DNA of 64,000 bases, taken from positions 250,501 to 314,500 of the forward strand of contig OY987268.1 of the NCBI GenBank assembly GCA_963920665.1. The letters are read 5' to 3'. The position numbers and the translations under genes were made by a program. The notes beneath the pieces are model-generated. The model was given only the letters and a program-made list of their open reading frames with translations. It made no database searches and had not been told where the DNA came from. Position 1 is the stretch's first letter, and each line of letters begins with the position of its first letter. Source of the DNA: Straminergon stramineum. Taxonomy: Eukaryota; Streptophyta; Bryopsida; Hypnales; Calliergonaceae. Positions 33,637 through 44,950 of the stretch are shown here, piece after piece.

Positions 33637-36600
33637 TAGTTGACGCAGGATCTGGAGTGAACTTGATGTTAGAGGAGACAGCCTTTAATTTGGGCTTCAC
33701 CGAGTTTGAAACCACAAATCTGATTTTGTGAATAGACAATCAATCTAGGGTGATTCTGGTTGGACGACTTTCTCAGGTCCCAACTCGAATTGGTGAAACG
33801 ACGTATTTGCAGAACTTTGTCATTATTTGGGTAGACAAGGGAAGACCATTTCCAATATTGCTAGGAAGACAATGGCTATACGTTGCAAGAGTGATTGTGG
33901 ATTGGGGTCATAAGGAGTTTGTCATCAAGAAACCAAGTGTCCACATACCCTGGAAGTTGGAGGAATACATGGGAGAAACTAGCCAATCAGAGGGGTATAC
34001 AACGGACTAGTCTGACCTAGAGGACTCCTCTTCCACCCTAGCCTATTTTGTGAAGGAATTTGATGGGATGACAGAAACCGACTTTAGTTTCCCTCAACCC
34101 ACAATGGAGTTGGGAGAACCAAAAGACAAAGGTCTTCCACATTCGATACCTTGTCAAGGGGAGGACAAGTTGCTGGGCGAAGCAAGTGTTCCCTTGACAT
34201 CCGAATGGATCAATTAGCAAATCCTCAACGAGAAGTTGACATGAGTGGGGCTGAGTGTGGACAAGACAAATGTTCCTTGGGGCGATTTTTCGGTCCATGT
34301 GGAAGAACAGGAATCAGATCGAATCAAGAACATAGTCAATCCGTCTGACTATGAGAAGGTAGAAGTGGAACCCGGAAAATCCTTTTTCCTAAGGAAGTGT
34401 CTTAGTAGAAATGAGAGGAGTTACACTAGATTGTTGACGAAGTACATGGACGTGTTTGCATGGACTCTCTTAGACCTTAGAGGGATCCCACCAGATGTAG
34501 GAGAACACTAGATTGACCTCGTGGATGGAGTAGTTATGGTGAGACAGTGTTAGTATAGGCTTAATCCAAAATACTCGCTGATGGTGAAAGAGGAAATCGA
34601 TAGGCTGTTAGAAGTTGGATTCATCTACCTAGTTAACAACTCAGAATGGGTTTCATCTATTGTGGTTGTCCCTAAGAAAGTATGAGTAGATGGGAAGGTG
34701 AAGATCTGGCTCTGTCAAGACTTCTCGAAGTTGAACGCAACAACGAAGAAAGATTATTTTCCGTTACCATTTACGGATATAATCCTAGACCACGTATCCG
34801 GATAGGAATGTTATAGTTTCTTGGACGAGTTTTCTAGATACAATCAAGTATCGATTCGCCTAGCCGACCAGTTGAAGACAACGTTCACAACCGAGTGGGG
34901 GACGTTTGCTTTCAGCTAGATGCCTTTCGGGTTGTGCAATGCACCCAAAATCTTTTAGAGATTGATGATGGATATTTTCCGAGATTTTCTTAGTCATTTC
35001 TTGGAAATATTCATTGATGACTTTGCAATCTTCAGCACGAATGAAGAGCACCTAGAGTTCCTGGAAAAGACATTTGTGAGGTTCAAAGAAACCGGGTTGA
35101 AACTACATTTGGATAAGTGTTTCCTAGGGATGGAGTCCGAAATTTTACTTGGCCACATTGTGAGTAAGAGGGGATTGCAAGTTGATACGAATAAGGTCAA
35201 GGTAATCTTGACACTTGTTCCACCCTCTTGTGTTCAGGAGATCTAGGGTTTCTTAGGATGTGTAGGATACTATAGGAGATTCATTGACGAATATGCCAAA
35301 TTGGCAAATCCATTAACTGAACTCCTGAAGAAGGAAGTAGAGTTTGTCTGGACAGAAGAGAGACAATTAGCTTTTGAGGAGTTAAAGAGGAGACTAGTCT
35401 AGGCACCCATCCTGTCTCTACCGGATTGGAAGCAGGACTTCCATGTAACCTTGGATGCATCTGGATGGTGCCTTGGGGCCATTTTATGGTAGGCCAAGGA
35501 AAAATCGGAATGTCCAATTTACTATGCGAGTAGGCAAATGAGCACAGTAGAGAGGAAGTATACCATGACTAAGAGAGAAGCCCTTGCTATAGTTTATGCC
35601 TGTAAAAAGTTCCGACACTACTTACTAGGGTATAAAGTCATTTTCCACACGGATCATGACTCCCTGAAGTATTTAGTGAATAAATCGGATTTGTCCGGAA
35701 GAATAGCGAGATGGATCCTTCTGCTTTAAGAGTTTAACCATGAAGTGATAGTTAAACCTGGAAAGGCAAACGCGAACGCGGATTTCCTTTCTAGACAGAG
35801 AGGATCGGAAGTAGTGGAAGACATATCTGCAAAGTTTCTGGACGAGTTCCTTGATCGTCGAATTTAGGAACCGGAAACCCGGGATATGGAAAAAGAAGAA
35901 GCGGCGGTCTTCCACATCAAATGGATTGAGGCATCTGAATTCCAGGAAATGATTGACTACTTGGTGAGCCAAAGGTTCCCTGAGGGATATTCACTTGAGG
36001 AGAAGATTGTGTTTTAGCAAAGGGTAGCACCGTACACCCTAATTCACGGAATTCTTTTCAAAATGGGAGCAAACGACAAACTAAGGAGGTGCTTGGAGAA
36101 AAGAGAAAGGAAGGAGGTTATGATTGCACAACATGGTGGATCCTCAGGAGGACATTTTGCTGCCTTAACAACTATCAACCAGATCCGGATTGCCGGATAC
36201 TAGTGGCCATCCATGATCCGGGATGTAAAGACATTTGTTGGGACTTGTGACTAGTGTCAAAGAGCGGGTGCACCTTCTTTCCGCAACCACTAGCCACTGA
36301 CCCCAATCATTCCCCTTGCATCATTTGAGAAATGGGGGATTGATTTCATTGGACCTATCAATCCGGTCAGTACCCGGAGGAAGAGGTACATCATTTTGGC
36401 TACTAACTACGTTACCAAGCGGATCAAGGCAAAGGCTACCTGGAAGAACGATGCCAAGACTACAGCGTGTTTCCTGTTTGAAGAAATCATGATGCAGTTT
36501 GGACATCCGCTGGAGTTGGTGATTAATCAGGGAACCCATTTCCTCAATGATATGATTCGATTAATCACGGAAACTAACTTAATCAAGCATAGAAAGACAA

Positions 36601-37226
36601 TTCCTTACAATGCGAAGGCGAATGGATTGACGGAGAGAGACAATGGGATTATCGGGAGAATCCTAAACAAGATAGTTTCAGCTCATAAGACTAACTGGGA
36701 CCGGAAGTTAGCATCAATTGTACACGCCTACAATACCTCGAAAAAGATCACCACATGCAAGAGTCCTTTCTTTCTTATATTTGGCCAGACTGCGTTGCAC
36801 AAGATTGAGATGGAGGTTGAGTCACATAGGGTCATGGCAACAAGACAAGGAGACCGAAGTCAGGATTCAAGTTTACAGTTGATGGCCATTCACGAATTGG
36901 AGGAAGCCAGGGAAGATGCACTGGAAAGGACCATTTGGATCTAGACCAAAAGAAAGGAAGATTATGATGCAAGACTGCCCAAGAGCTATGGAATTGAAGA
37001 AGGAGGTTTGGTGTTGCTTTACAACAACCAACATGAAGAATTTCCAGGTAAGTTGCATACCAGGTGGATGGCACCCTACCGGGTCCGACAGATATTCTCA
37101 AATGAATCTCTCCAGTTTGAAGATCTTCAAGGGGATAGTCTAGAAACTAGAGTAAATAGATTTAGGTTAAAGAAGTATTTACCGGATTCATTCTCAGATA
37201 CAGATCTAGATGAGAGGGATCCTTGA
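33636..37226 (+). pseudogene. Ty3/gypsy pol (protease-RT-RNase H-integrase), decayed
   Basis: A retrotransposon polyprotein in one continuous frame of about 1197 codons with 20 internal stops (16 TAG, 3 TGA, 1 TAA) and no frameshift. It begins inside the protease (IVDAGSGVNL), so gag and the 5' LTR are missing. Reverse transcriptase follows: PLPF region near 34760, MPFGLCNAP near 34921, and FIDDF as the YxDD-equivalent near 35013. Then RNase H (LDASGWCLGAILW, TDHDSLKYL) and the integrase zinc-binding region (GGSSGGH, then C-x2-C near 36246). The integrase core has WGIDFIGPI, INQGTHF (the second catalytic Asp reads Asn) and ANGLTERDNG. The C-terminal part ends with TRVNRFRLKKYLPDS and a TGA at 37224. 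It is inactive. The domain order RT-RNase H-integrase places it in Ty3/gypsy and not copia. Confidence 0.9.
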
Positions 37227-37285
37227 ATTTGCCTAAGAACCCTAAGGTCCAAAACTTATGATTAGTGTTTCACGAGGACGCTCAC

Positions 37286-37299
37286 AAGTGAAAATGGGG
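37286..37299 (+). promoter_or_regulatory. Polypurine tract of the gypsy element
   Basis: AAGTGAAAATGGGG lies directly before TGATGTGGGAACCC, the probable LTR start at 37300, 60 bases after the pol stop. This is the expected site for plus-strand priming. Confidence 0.6.
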
Positions 37300-39180
37300 T
37301 GATGTGGGAACCCTGAATTTGGCCTTAAAAGTTTTTAGAAAGATTTGATGACATAGTGGGTTCATCTAGCTAAATTTTTTTGGTTTTTACTATTAGAAAT
37401 AGAAGGAATAGGAAATAAAACCGGAACCGTATAAACGGAAAACCTTAATTGGATAATGAAGTTAATGATCACTTCTAAAATTCAGAATTGAAACTTCAAT
37501 ATCCGGAAACGGAATTGGATTTAGTTAGTATTTAGATAAGATAGTATGCAACCGAAACTAGGCGTGCGTCTACGCCCGGATCAATAATGCGGGAGAAGGC
37601 AAAAACAACATAGGTGAACCAAGGAACTCCGATGAGCATGGTTTCAATGGCCTCCCCTACTCCAAGCCAGACGAAGCTGAAGACGCCAAGGTCCCAATTA
37701 ACAAAGAAACCAATCCGGTTAGAGTCAGAAGAAGAAGAGGAGGGATCCAGTTCTAGATCCGGAAAAGAGTCTGAACCTTACTCCGACCCGGATCAGGAGC
37801 TGGCCGCCCCAAGAAAGGTAAGGGCCAAATCCAAAGTTCAGTCCTCCCAAGCCAAGAAATCGCAAAGCAGTTTCCGGTTCTACCCGGAAACAACTGGTGA
37901 GGTGGAGCTTCCCCACACCGAACGCGACTCCAAGGAAGCGGCCAAGAAATTAGAATTAGGGTAAAGTAGATAAGAGGTGGCATTTGAAAACCTAAATTTT
38001 TGGTGGGAAGTATTTCCCTAGTAGCTTTTAGGTGAAAAGGGAATTTTGAACTCCCTAGATCCAGATTTTTCGAATATGAGATCCACATTTTACGAGCAGT
38101 TTTGGACTTCAATGGAAGTCAACTCGGGGTAGGATAAGGCTAGTGTCACATGTCATTCCCCTGTAGTTAATTTTGATTTCCCTTGGGGCAAGAGATTCTC
38201 TTGGGTTGTAAACTATTTAGGTGTTGGATTTTAGTTAGTCAGTGTGTATTTCCAAACTTTGTCATCCTAGCATTGTATTGTTCAAGTCAGCATTTTCTAA
38301 TTCACATTTGAGGTAGCGGCATGTACTTTCATGGTTGATTCCGTTGAGGTATGTTTTGTAGAAATTGCAAAAATAGATAAGGAGGGAGTGTGCCCGGATA
38401 TTGGAAGTATCTAGATTCTATGGAAGTGAGACTGTGCGTGAGGGTGTTTTCCTGATCTCAAATGTAATCGGTTCATGTTTTCCGTTAGTGTTGATAGTCC
38501 CAGTTACGTCTGAAGTACAATCATTGACTATTCCGGGGTAGCTTCCGTTTTCTATTTGATAGGTTCAGCGTTAACTCGAATCATGAAGGGAAGGTGATAA
38601 CTTCCTAATTTAGCCATTCCGGTTTCTCTCAGGGATCTAGATTAAACTGATAGGTCATTGTTGTAGTATGAGTTAGTATTTTAGCTAAAGGTTCCTGGCG
38701 TGACTTGTTGATCCCGATTGCTATCCAATTCAATTGTGAAGGAAAGTTTGGTTGGAAGTAGATTCTTGTGATGTTTCTTTCTTTTTATTTTATAGTGGAT
38801 CTCTTGTTACTTTAAAATTCACAGGGGAGGTCTTAAGCTCCCTGACTTAATCCCAATACACAGATCCCTCTTGATTCAGAGGTAAAACTCAATTCCGGTT
38901 ATGATTATCAAGAAACTAGAATATAAGAAAGTCGGATTAGCTACTCAACTTCTCGTTCCGATTTTAACCATAAGTAGATTATAGGTAGTGTGAAGATGGG
39001 AGAAAGTGAAGAATTAGGATTGGGATAGAATAGAGTAGTTAAATTAAGATCTTTAGCCGGATTTGAGTAGGTTTCCTTGGTTTTGGTTTCGTTGTGGTAA
39101 CCAATTCCCTCTTTTCCAAACAATAAGTATTCCACCAACTAAATCTCTATGGGAACGATAAACGGGTCACTTTAGGATCA
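37300..39180 (+). repeat. Probable 3' LTR of the gypsy element
   Basis: It starts TGATGTGGGAACCC immediately after the polypurine tract. The sequence is rich in CCGGA and CCGGTT like the element D units, and has AAATTTTTTTGGTTTTTACTA near its start, loosely like the TTTTTTGGTTTACC at the start of the D units. It contains a short acidic reading frame (37614-37964). The 3' end is uncertain. Confidence 0.5.
37614..37964 (+). CDS. Short acidic/basic frame within the gypsy LTR
   Basis: 116 codons from 37614 (ATG codons at 37632 and 37644) to a TAG. It has a basic, Ser/Pro-rich start (TPSQTKLKTPRSQ), a Glu/Ser block (LESEEEEEGSSSRSG), then Lys/Ser-rich sequence. I recognise no domain. The acidic block recalls the linker of the gag-like proteins in element D, which also lie inside LTR-like units. 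It could be a gag remnant or a chance frame. It has no internal stop, unlike pol beside it. Confidence 0.3.
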   Translation: MNQGTPMSMVSMASPTPSQTKLKTPRSQLTKKPIRLESEEEEEGSSSRSGKESEPYSDPDQELAAPRKVRAKSKVQSSQAKKSQSSFRFYPETTGEVELPHTERDSKEAAKKLELG

Positions 39181-39596
39181 TTTCTAGTCCTAGAGAAGCA
39201 ACTTGACTTTCCTATGCTACGACAGCTAAGTGACGAGCCAAGTGTTGATTGAGGTGCCGATTGGCGTGTCAATCAAGGTGTTGATTTGAGGGCTAGTTGC
39301 ACTTCGACACATGGTTGTAACTAATGATAGCAATATAGTTTGCTAGTTGGGTGGTGAGCCAGTTCGAAAACTAAAAGCTAATTTGGAAAGTGAGCTAGTC
39401 TAGGAAGTGAGTGCTAGTTGGAGTACGAAGACAAAGTATGGAGTACAAAATCGAAAAGAAGACATACCATTCATATATGTTAAAACTCAAACTATGAAAT
39501 TAATTTTAAACCCATGAAAGTTTGATTTCATATATTAAACCTGGATTTTCAACCACCCAGCTCAAAGTAAGACATTAAACACTCACAACCTTTGAA
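39181..39596. other. Spacer between the gypsy element and the inverted repeat
   Basis: Non-coding. It contains short overlapping repeats of the kind GTGTTGATT, GAGGTGCCGATTGG, AAGGTGTTGATTT near 39240-39290 and GTGAGC-rich sequence to 39420. No gene seen. Confidence 0.3.
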
Positions 39597-40126
39597 TTAT
39601 GAGAGAAGTAAGACGAAAGAAGTAGAAGAGTCTTTGGAGTTGAAAAGTTGAAGATAATTGAAGATAATTGAAGAGAAGAGAAGGAGACAAACAAAAGGAA
39701 TCCAAGAGCAATTAAGAAGATATGAATCTTTTGGATTTGATTTGAAATTTTATTCCTTAATACTATTCATGAATTTGTTGGTTAGTCATTAATTAGGATT
39801 CTTGTAGGGATTAGAAGGCTAGACTTTGATTAAGTTTTGTTTTATTAGGCCTAATAAGACAAATAGATAAAACAAAACGCCAACTAATATCTTTTGGATG
39901 ATTAAAAAAATTACAAAATTATTAGAAATTATTAGATTCGATTTAATTTAGTGAATTTAAAAGTTTTGGGGTATGAAAATAATTCCTAATTAATTAAGAA
40001 TTGTCTTAAATACAATCAAAATCAATCAAATCCCATAACTATTAGTAGGAAAAACAAAGTTAAACAAAAATACAACAATGAACAAGGATTAATTTCAAAT
40101 TGTGTCATAGATTAGCAAAATGGATG

Positions 40127-40376
40127 ACAACAGTATTCGTATGTGAGCCCAAGAATGTGAGCTTGTGAGCATTCAGCCTACATTATAGGTACCTATAATA
40201 TAGATACCACATACTATAGAAGGTGTATGTATTATAAACACCTATAATATGGGTATTTGTAACATATATACACTATAATCATAGCCAGTTTCTATGATAT
40301 ATACACCTATAACATATATATGTAGTATTATAGGCTCATGGGCTCACACTCTTATGCTTGCATAATAGCAACCCTC
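40127..40376. mobile_element. 250-bp MITE in the left arm, 9-bp target duplication
   Basis: The sequence is flanked on both sides by AAATGGATG (40118-40126 and 40377-40385) and is absent from the matching place in the right arm (near 44365). Its ends share inverted GTGAGCCCA-type sequence (GTATGTGAGCCCAAGA on the left; complement AGAGTGTGAGCCCATGAG on the right). Its middle is rich in CCTATAATAT. A 9-bp duplication fits Mutator-like elements. Sequence like its right end also occurs near 61566-61598. Confidence 0.7.
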
Positions 40377-40378
40377 AA

Positions 40379-40462
40379 ATGGATGAGGAGGAAGCGGGTT
40401 ACTACGAGATAATTCATCTTGTGATCCTTGAGGATGGTACAATCGACCCCTTCATGAGCAAG
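40379..40462 (+). other. Putative short exon with splice donor, left-arm copy
   Basis: ATG, then 28 codons rich in Glu at the start (MDEEEAGYYEII...), followed by GTACGT. The mirror copy at 44284-44364 on the minus strand keeps the frame, the length within one codon and the following GT. Of nine differing codons after the variable first few, about five are synonymous. It could be the first exon of an element-borne or captured gene. No downstream exon is recognised. Confidence 0.3.
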
Positions 40463-41582
40463 GTACGTTAAATTCTCATGTTTTGCCTTTAAAATTTAAA
40501 TTGATTCAAAAATTTGCTCAATAGAATAAAACTAAGAAAACTTTGAATAAAATTAGAAAATTAACCTCAGATAATTTCGAATTAGATTTTAATTAGAAAA
40601 TAATAAAAAATTTAACCATTTACAATTAGATGAATTTTCTTTGAAATTTGGATGAAAATTTGATAATTTCATCCAAAAGAATCAAATAAAAGAATCTTAG
40701 AATCTTGAGAGGATTTAGAAGTTTAGATTAATTAAGAATTTTAATTGTTTGTTTAGATTACGAATAATTAATGGATGAAGTTTAATTTGCTAAACTTTTA
40801 ACAAAATTTCATCCATTAATAATTTTTTCATTAGGAATCTAGTGTTTAAGTGTCTTACCTTCTTGGAAAGGTAATTTCTTAAATTTTCATCTTAAAAACA
40901 TAAAAAAAATAACAATAGGAAGTTTAATTTAAATTAGATTAGAAGATAATTCAAAAGAATTTTTAAAGAATCTCTAAAGAATCTTTTAAATTAGAAATTA
41001 ATTAGGAAATCTTTTGAAGATTCTAGAACCTATTTTTATTTAAAATTACTTTAATTTTAAGTGGAAAAAGTTTGGATGAAGTTTGGTTCTAATTTGGATG
41101 AAGTTCTTTGATTATTGGTTAAGTTAGATTTAGTCTTAGAATTAGGTGATTAATATAAATAAAAACTCAACCCTAAAATTTGGATTTATTTTGATTAATT
41201 TTACTACTTTTAATTGGTGGATGAAGATTGTGAGGTAGTTTAGGGGTCAATATTTCATCCATTCATTTCTTTTATTAGGAAAGTCAGAATTGAACTTGGT
41301 TTATCATTTTGAAAACAGAAATTTATATACTATAAGTTAGGTTAGATTGATTTTAGTTTAAATTCATCTTTTCATTAGGCATTAGACTTAGTTAACCATA
41401 GTTCAATAGTTCTAGGATTTATATATTTTGAGTTCAATTAGGATATTAAAAAACAAAGTGTCCATTGCTTGGAAGGCACGAATTGAACTTAGATCAAAAA
41501 CACTCTAAGGTAATTGATTTAGCAAGCGTTAGAACCCATGTGCACGTTTGAACTCAAAAGGTGGAGTTTAAAACATTCATAG

Positions 41583-43146
41583 TATTTTAGGCCAGTTTGG
41601 CCCTTTTTTATGTTTCTTTCTTTGTTGTTTGAGCATTTGTTTACACTTTCTATTGTAGGAACATTTCTTGAAGGATATGGGGGTCCCTTGAAGTTGTTTC
41701 GTTTTCATTTCTTTGCATTTGGGGAGGTTTTAGTCTTTCAAATTCTTGATTTTTGAAGTTCATTTTAAAAGTTTATACTAACATCTAGGATCTTCTAGTC
41801 GAATTCTGATAATGCCATAAATTAGAATCCTTGACTTTTGATTTTAAGTCCTTTTAAAGTTGGAATATGGAAGGATAAGCATCCAAAATATTTGATTTGT
41901 GAAAGTTTTGGGAGGGATAGATCCCCAAACTCTAATTTCATTTAAGATTTCTTGAAATACTAACAATTTGTGCTCATTGCAACAGAATTTGGTGTTAATA
42001 AGCTTAAGGTGGCAAAGCTGGACTTTGTCAAAAGTTTATTAAGCCAATCTTTGCCCAAAATTCATTGTATAATGAAAATCGGGACTTTAATTACTAAAGT
42101 TTGATTTCAACGTTGTCATGTGTACCTCCTTTAGAAATTAAGCTTTTTAGAATATTAAATTGTGTTTTAGACAAAGTTTAAGCTTAGGGTCGCCCCTACA
42201 AGGCAAAGCTTTGAATTTCTAACTTTGTTTTCTCTTAGTTTTCTTGTTTTTTTTTAGGTATTAGTTTAGCAACGAAGCTTTAACCCTCTGCCAAATATTT
42301 TGAAGTTCCATTAGTTTCCTCTTCCTTATTGGACTCCAAACTTTTGTAAGTTTACTTAAAACCTTTGCCTTTGATTATTTGAATTAAATTTAGTTTGGAT
42401 TTTTATTTAGAATTTCTCATGCCTTGTTAGTTGAATTTCATTTTGCTCAAAAAGCTATTCCTATCTAGGAAACTTCTAAAGAAGCTTCTTTTGTTTGTAG
42501 ATGATATTTTTAACAATAAAGTCACAAATTTGGTTGACTTTCTCATTATTTACTATAGTAAATTAAAAATTTACCAAGATAATTATTAACGTAATTTCTG
42601 AAGTTACTAAAATAGTTACTAAGATTAAATTAGAAGTTATTAAAAAAGTTATTGCGATAATTTTGAAGTTACTAAAAATAGTTACTAGGGTAATTTTTGA
42701 AGTTAATAAAAATAGTTATTAGGTTGATTCTTGAAGTTATTAACTAAAGTTTAATGCAGTAAGTTTTAAAAGATATCAAGGTAGTTATTGAATTATTGTG
42801 ATAAATTTAGAATGTAGATTATTAGGTCATAAGATGTTAATGAATGAATTTTCATAGGTTAGTTAGAAACAAAACTTCATCCATTGATAACTTCTTGTAG
42901 GAATATCCGTTTTAGACATATTTTAGCTTTTCAGAAAGGGCATTAGATGCTCTCCAACTTTATTTAGTTAAATCCTTAATTAATTCAACTTATCTTTAGT
43001 GGATCAGAGTTTGGGCTACTTTGGCCAAAACTAAATTAATTTACCAACCATTTCATATTTCTTTAGTTAGGTTTGGCATTTAGGTATTTCAAAAAAAGAC
43101 AAGGGTGTCCATTGCTTGGAAGGCACAACTGGACGACACTAGATAT
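41583..43146. repeat. Spacer of the large inverted repeat
   Basis: AT-rich, non-coding. Its right part (42830-43146) carries another copy, in direct orientation, of the same repeat family as the arms (ATCCATTGATAACTTC and GTCCATTGCTTGGAAGGCAC). The middle (42570-42730) has short direct repeats of AGTTACTAAAATAGTTACTA type. Confidence 0.5.
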
Positions 43147-44283
43147 CTATGAGTGTTTTAAACTCCACCCTCTGAGTTAAAACATGCACATGGGTTCTAA
43201 CACTTGCTAAATCAATTACCTTAGGGTGTTTTTGATCTAAGTTCAATTTGCGCCTTCCAAGCAATGGACACTTTGTTTTTTAATATCCTAATTGAACTCA
43301 AATCATATAAATCCTAAAACTATTGAACTATGGTTAACTAAATCAAATACCTAATGAAAAGATGAATTCAAACTAAAATAATCTAACCTAACTTGTAGAA
43401 TGTAATTTGTCCTTTCCAGAATGATCAAGCAAGTTAAATTCTGACTTTCCTAGTAAAAGAAATGAATGGATGAAATATTGATCCCTAAACTACATCACAG
43501 CCTTCATCCAAAAATTAAAAATAGTAAAATTAATCTAAATAAATCCAAATTTTAAGGTTGAGTTATTAATTATGTGAATTAACTAATTCTAAGACTAAAC
43601 CTATTTTGACCAATAATAAAAAACTTCATCCAAATTAGGACCAAATCTCTTCCAACCTTTTTCCACTTAAAATTAAAGTATTTTAAAAATAAAAATAGGT
43701 TTTGGAATCCTTGAAAGATTTCCTAGTTGATTTCTAATTTAAATGATTCCTTAGATATTCTTTAAAGATTATTTTTAATTATTTTTTAATCTAACCTAAA
43801 TCAAACTTTCTATTCTAAATTATTATTTTTAGGGTTTTTATGTTTTTAAGATTAAAATTCAAAAATTGCCTTTCCAACAAGGCAAAACACTAAAACACTA
43901 AATTCCTAATGGAAAAGTTCGTAATGAATGAAATTTGTTTTAAAAGTCTAATGAATTAAACTTCATTAATTAATTGTTTTTTATCTAAACGATTAATTGT
44001 AATTTTTAATTAATCTAAAATTTTCTAAATCCTATAGAGATTCCAAGATTCTTTTGTTTGACTCTTTGGGATGAAAATATTAATTTTCATCCAAATTTCA
44101 AATAAAGTTCATCTAATTGTAAATAGGTAAATTTTTATTATTTTCTAAATTAAAATCTAATTTGAAATTTGATTAAGATTAGTCTTTTTAAAATTTTCCC
44201 AAAATTTCTAAGTTTTATCCTATCAAGCAAAGTTTTTAATCAACTTGAAATTTTAAAAACAAAACATGAAGAATTTAACATAC

Positions 44284-44364
44284 CTTGCCTATGAAGGGGG
44301 CGATCGTACCATCCTCGAGGATCACGAGATGAATGATCTTGTAATAACCCACTCCTTTCTCCAT
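44284..44364 (-). other. Putative short exon with splice donor, right-arm copy
   Basis: Mirror of 40379-40462: 27 codons from an ATG (MEKGVGYYKII...), then GTATGT. See the left copy for the comparison. Confidence 0.3.
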
Positions 44365-44596
44365 TTCTGCTAATCCATCGTACAATTTGAAATTAATCCT
44401 TGTTCATTGTTGTATTTTTGTTTAAGTTTGCTTTTTCTTACTAATAGTTATGGGATTTTATTAATTTAGGTTGTATTTAAGGCAATTCCTAATTAATTAG
44501 AAATTATTTTAATATCCCAAAACCTTTTAAATCCACTAAATCAAATTAAATATGATAAATTCTAATTATTTTGTAATTTTTCTAATCATCCCAAAG

Positions 44597-44950
44597 CAAG
44601 GTTGTTTTGTCGCATACATTTTAGGGTTTGGGTGTTGAGTTGTTTGTTTCACATTGCATGCCATATAAAACGAGTATCATGTATACATGACAATTTTATT
44701 AAATAAGGCCTTATCCTAACAATAGAGACAATTTGAAATCTCATTTTATTTATGATCCATAATTTAGAATGTAATAAGTGATTATTAAATTGAAACACTT
44801 CAATAAAATGAAACTCAAATATGTGGAGATTGGAAATAGAAAGTGCTTTATTTGAAAGTCAACCTTTAAGTTGACTTTATTAGACAGATGAGGGGATCTA
44901 CTAGACGTGTTGGAAGTTGTGTTTGTTGAGTTGTGTGGCAAACAACCATG
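44597..44950. mobile_element. 354-bp hAT-like MITE in the right arm, 8-bp target duplication
   Basis: It begins CAAGGTTGTTTTGTCG and ends GGCAAACAACCATG, flanked by TCCCAAAG (44589-44596) and TTCAAAAG (44951-44958), imperfect copies of one 8-bp target. The left arm shows the empty site (complement of ATCTTTTGGATG at 39889-39900). Family members or fragments lie at 8275-8364 and 56090-56435. The 90-codon frame inside it is not a gene. Confidence 0.75.

Larger units (their letters stand above)
33637..39180 (+). mobile_element. 5'-truncated Ty3/gypsy retrotransposon
   Basis: Pol (33636-37226), a purine-rich tract and the start of a 3' LTR at about 37300 are recognisable. The 5' LTR, primer-binding site and gag are absent; unit B occupies the upstream side. 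Without the other LTR I cannot fix the 3' boundary; 39180 is a guess from where CCGGA-rich, LTR-like sequence gives way to different repeats. Confidence 0.7.
39597..41582 (+). repeat. Left arm of a large inverted repeat
   Basis: It pairs with 43147-45222 in reverse complement. Matching landmarks from the outside in are GACAAACAAAAGGAATCCAAG, TTATTAGGCCTAATAA, ACAACAATGAACAAGGATTAA, TTGTGATCCTTGAGGATGGTAC, GGATGAAGTTT/AAATTTCATCCA, GTCCATTGCTTGGAAGGCAC and GGTGGAGTTTAAAAC. After removing one insertion from each arm, both arms are close to 1.72 kb. Identity looks moderate with many indels, so it is old. Confidence 0.8.

Noticed and set aside
23056..33644. 8-bp target duplication around unit B
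   Set aside because: ATTTAGGC on the left and TAGTTGAC or ATAGTTGA on the right do not match, so the pairing of the two ends rests on the inverted termini alone.
37300..39180. Element D units as direct copies of the gypsy 3' LTR
   Set aside because: Composition and layout are alike, but I could not align more than short stretches, so I keep them as separate families.
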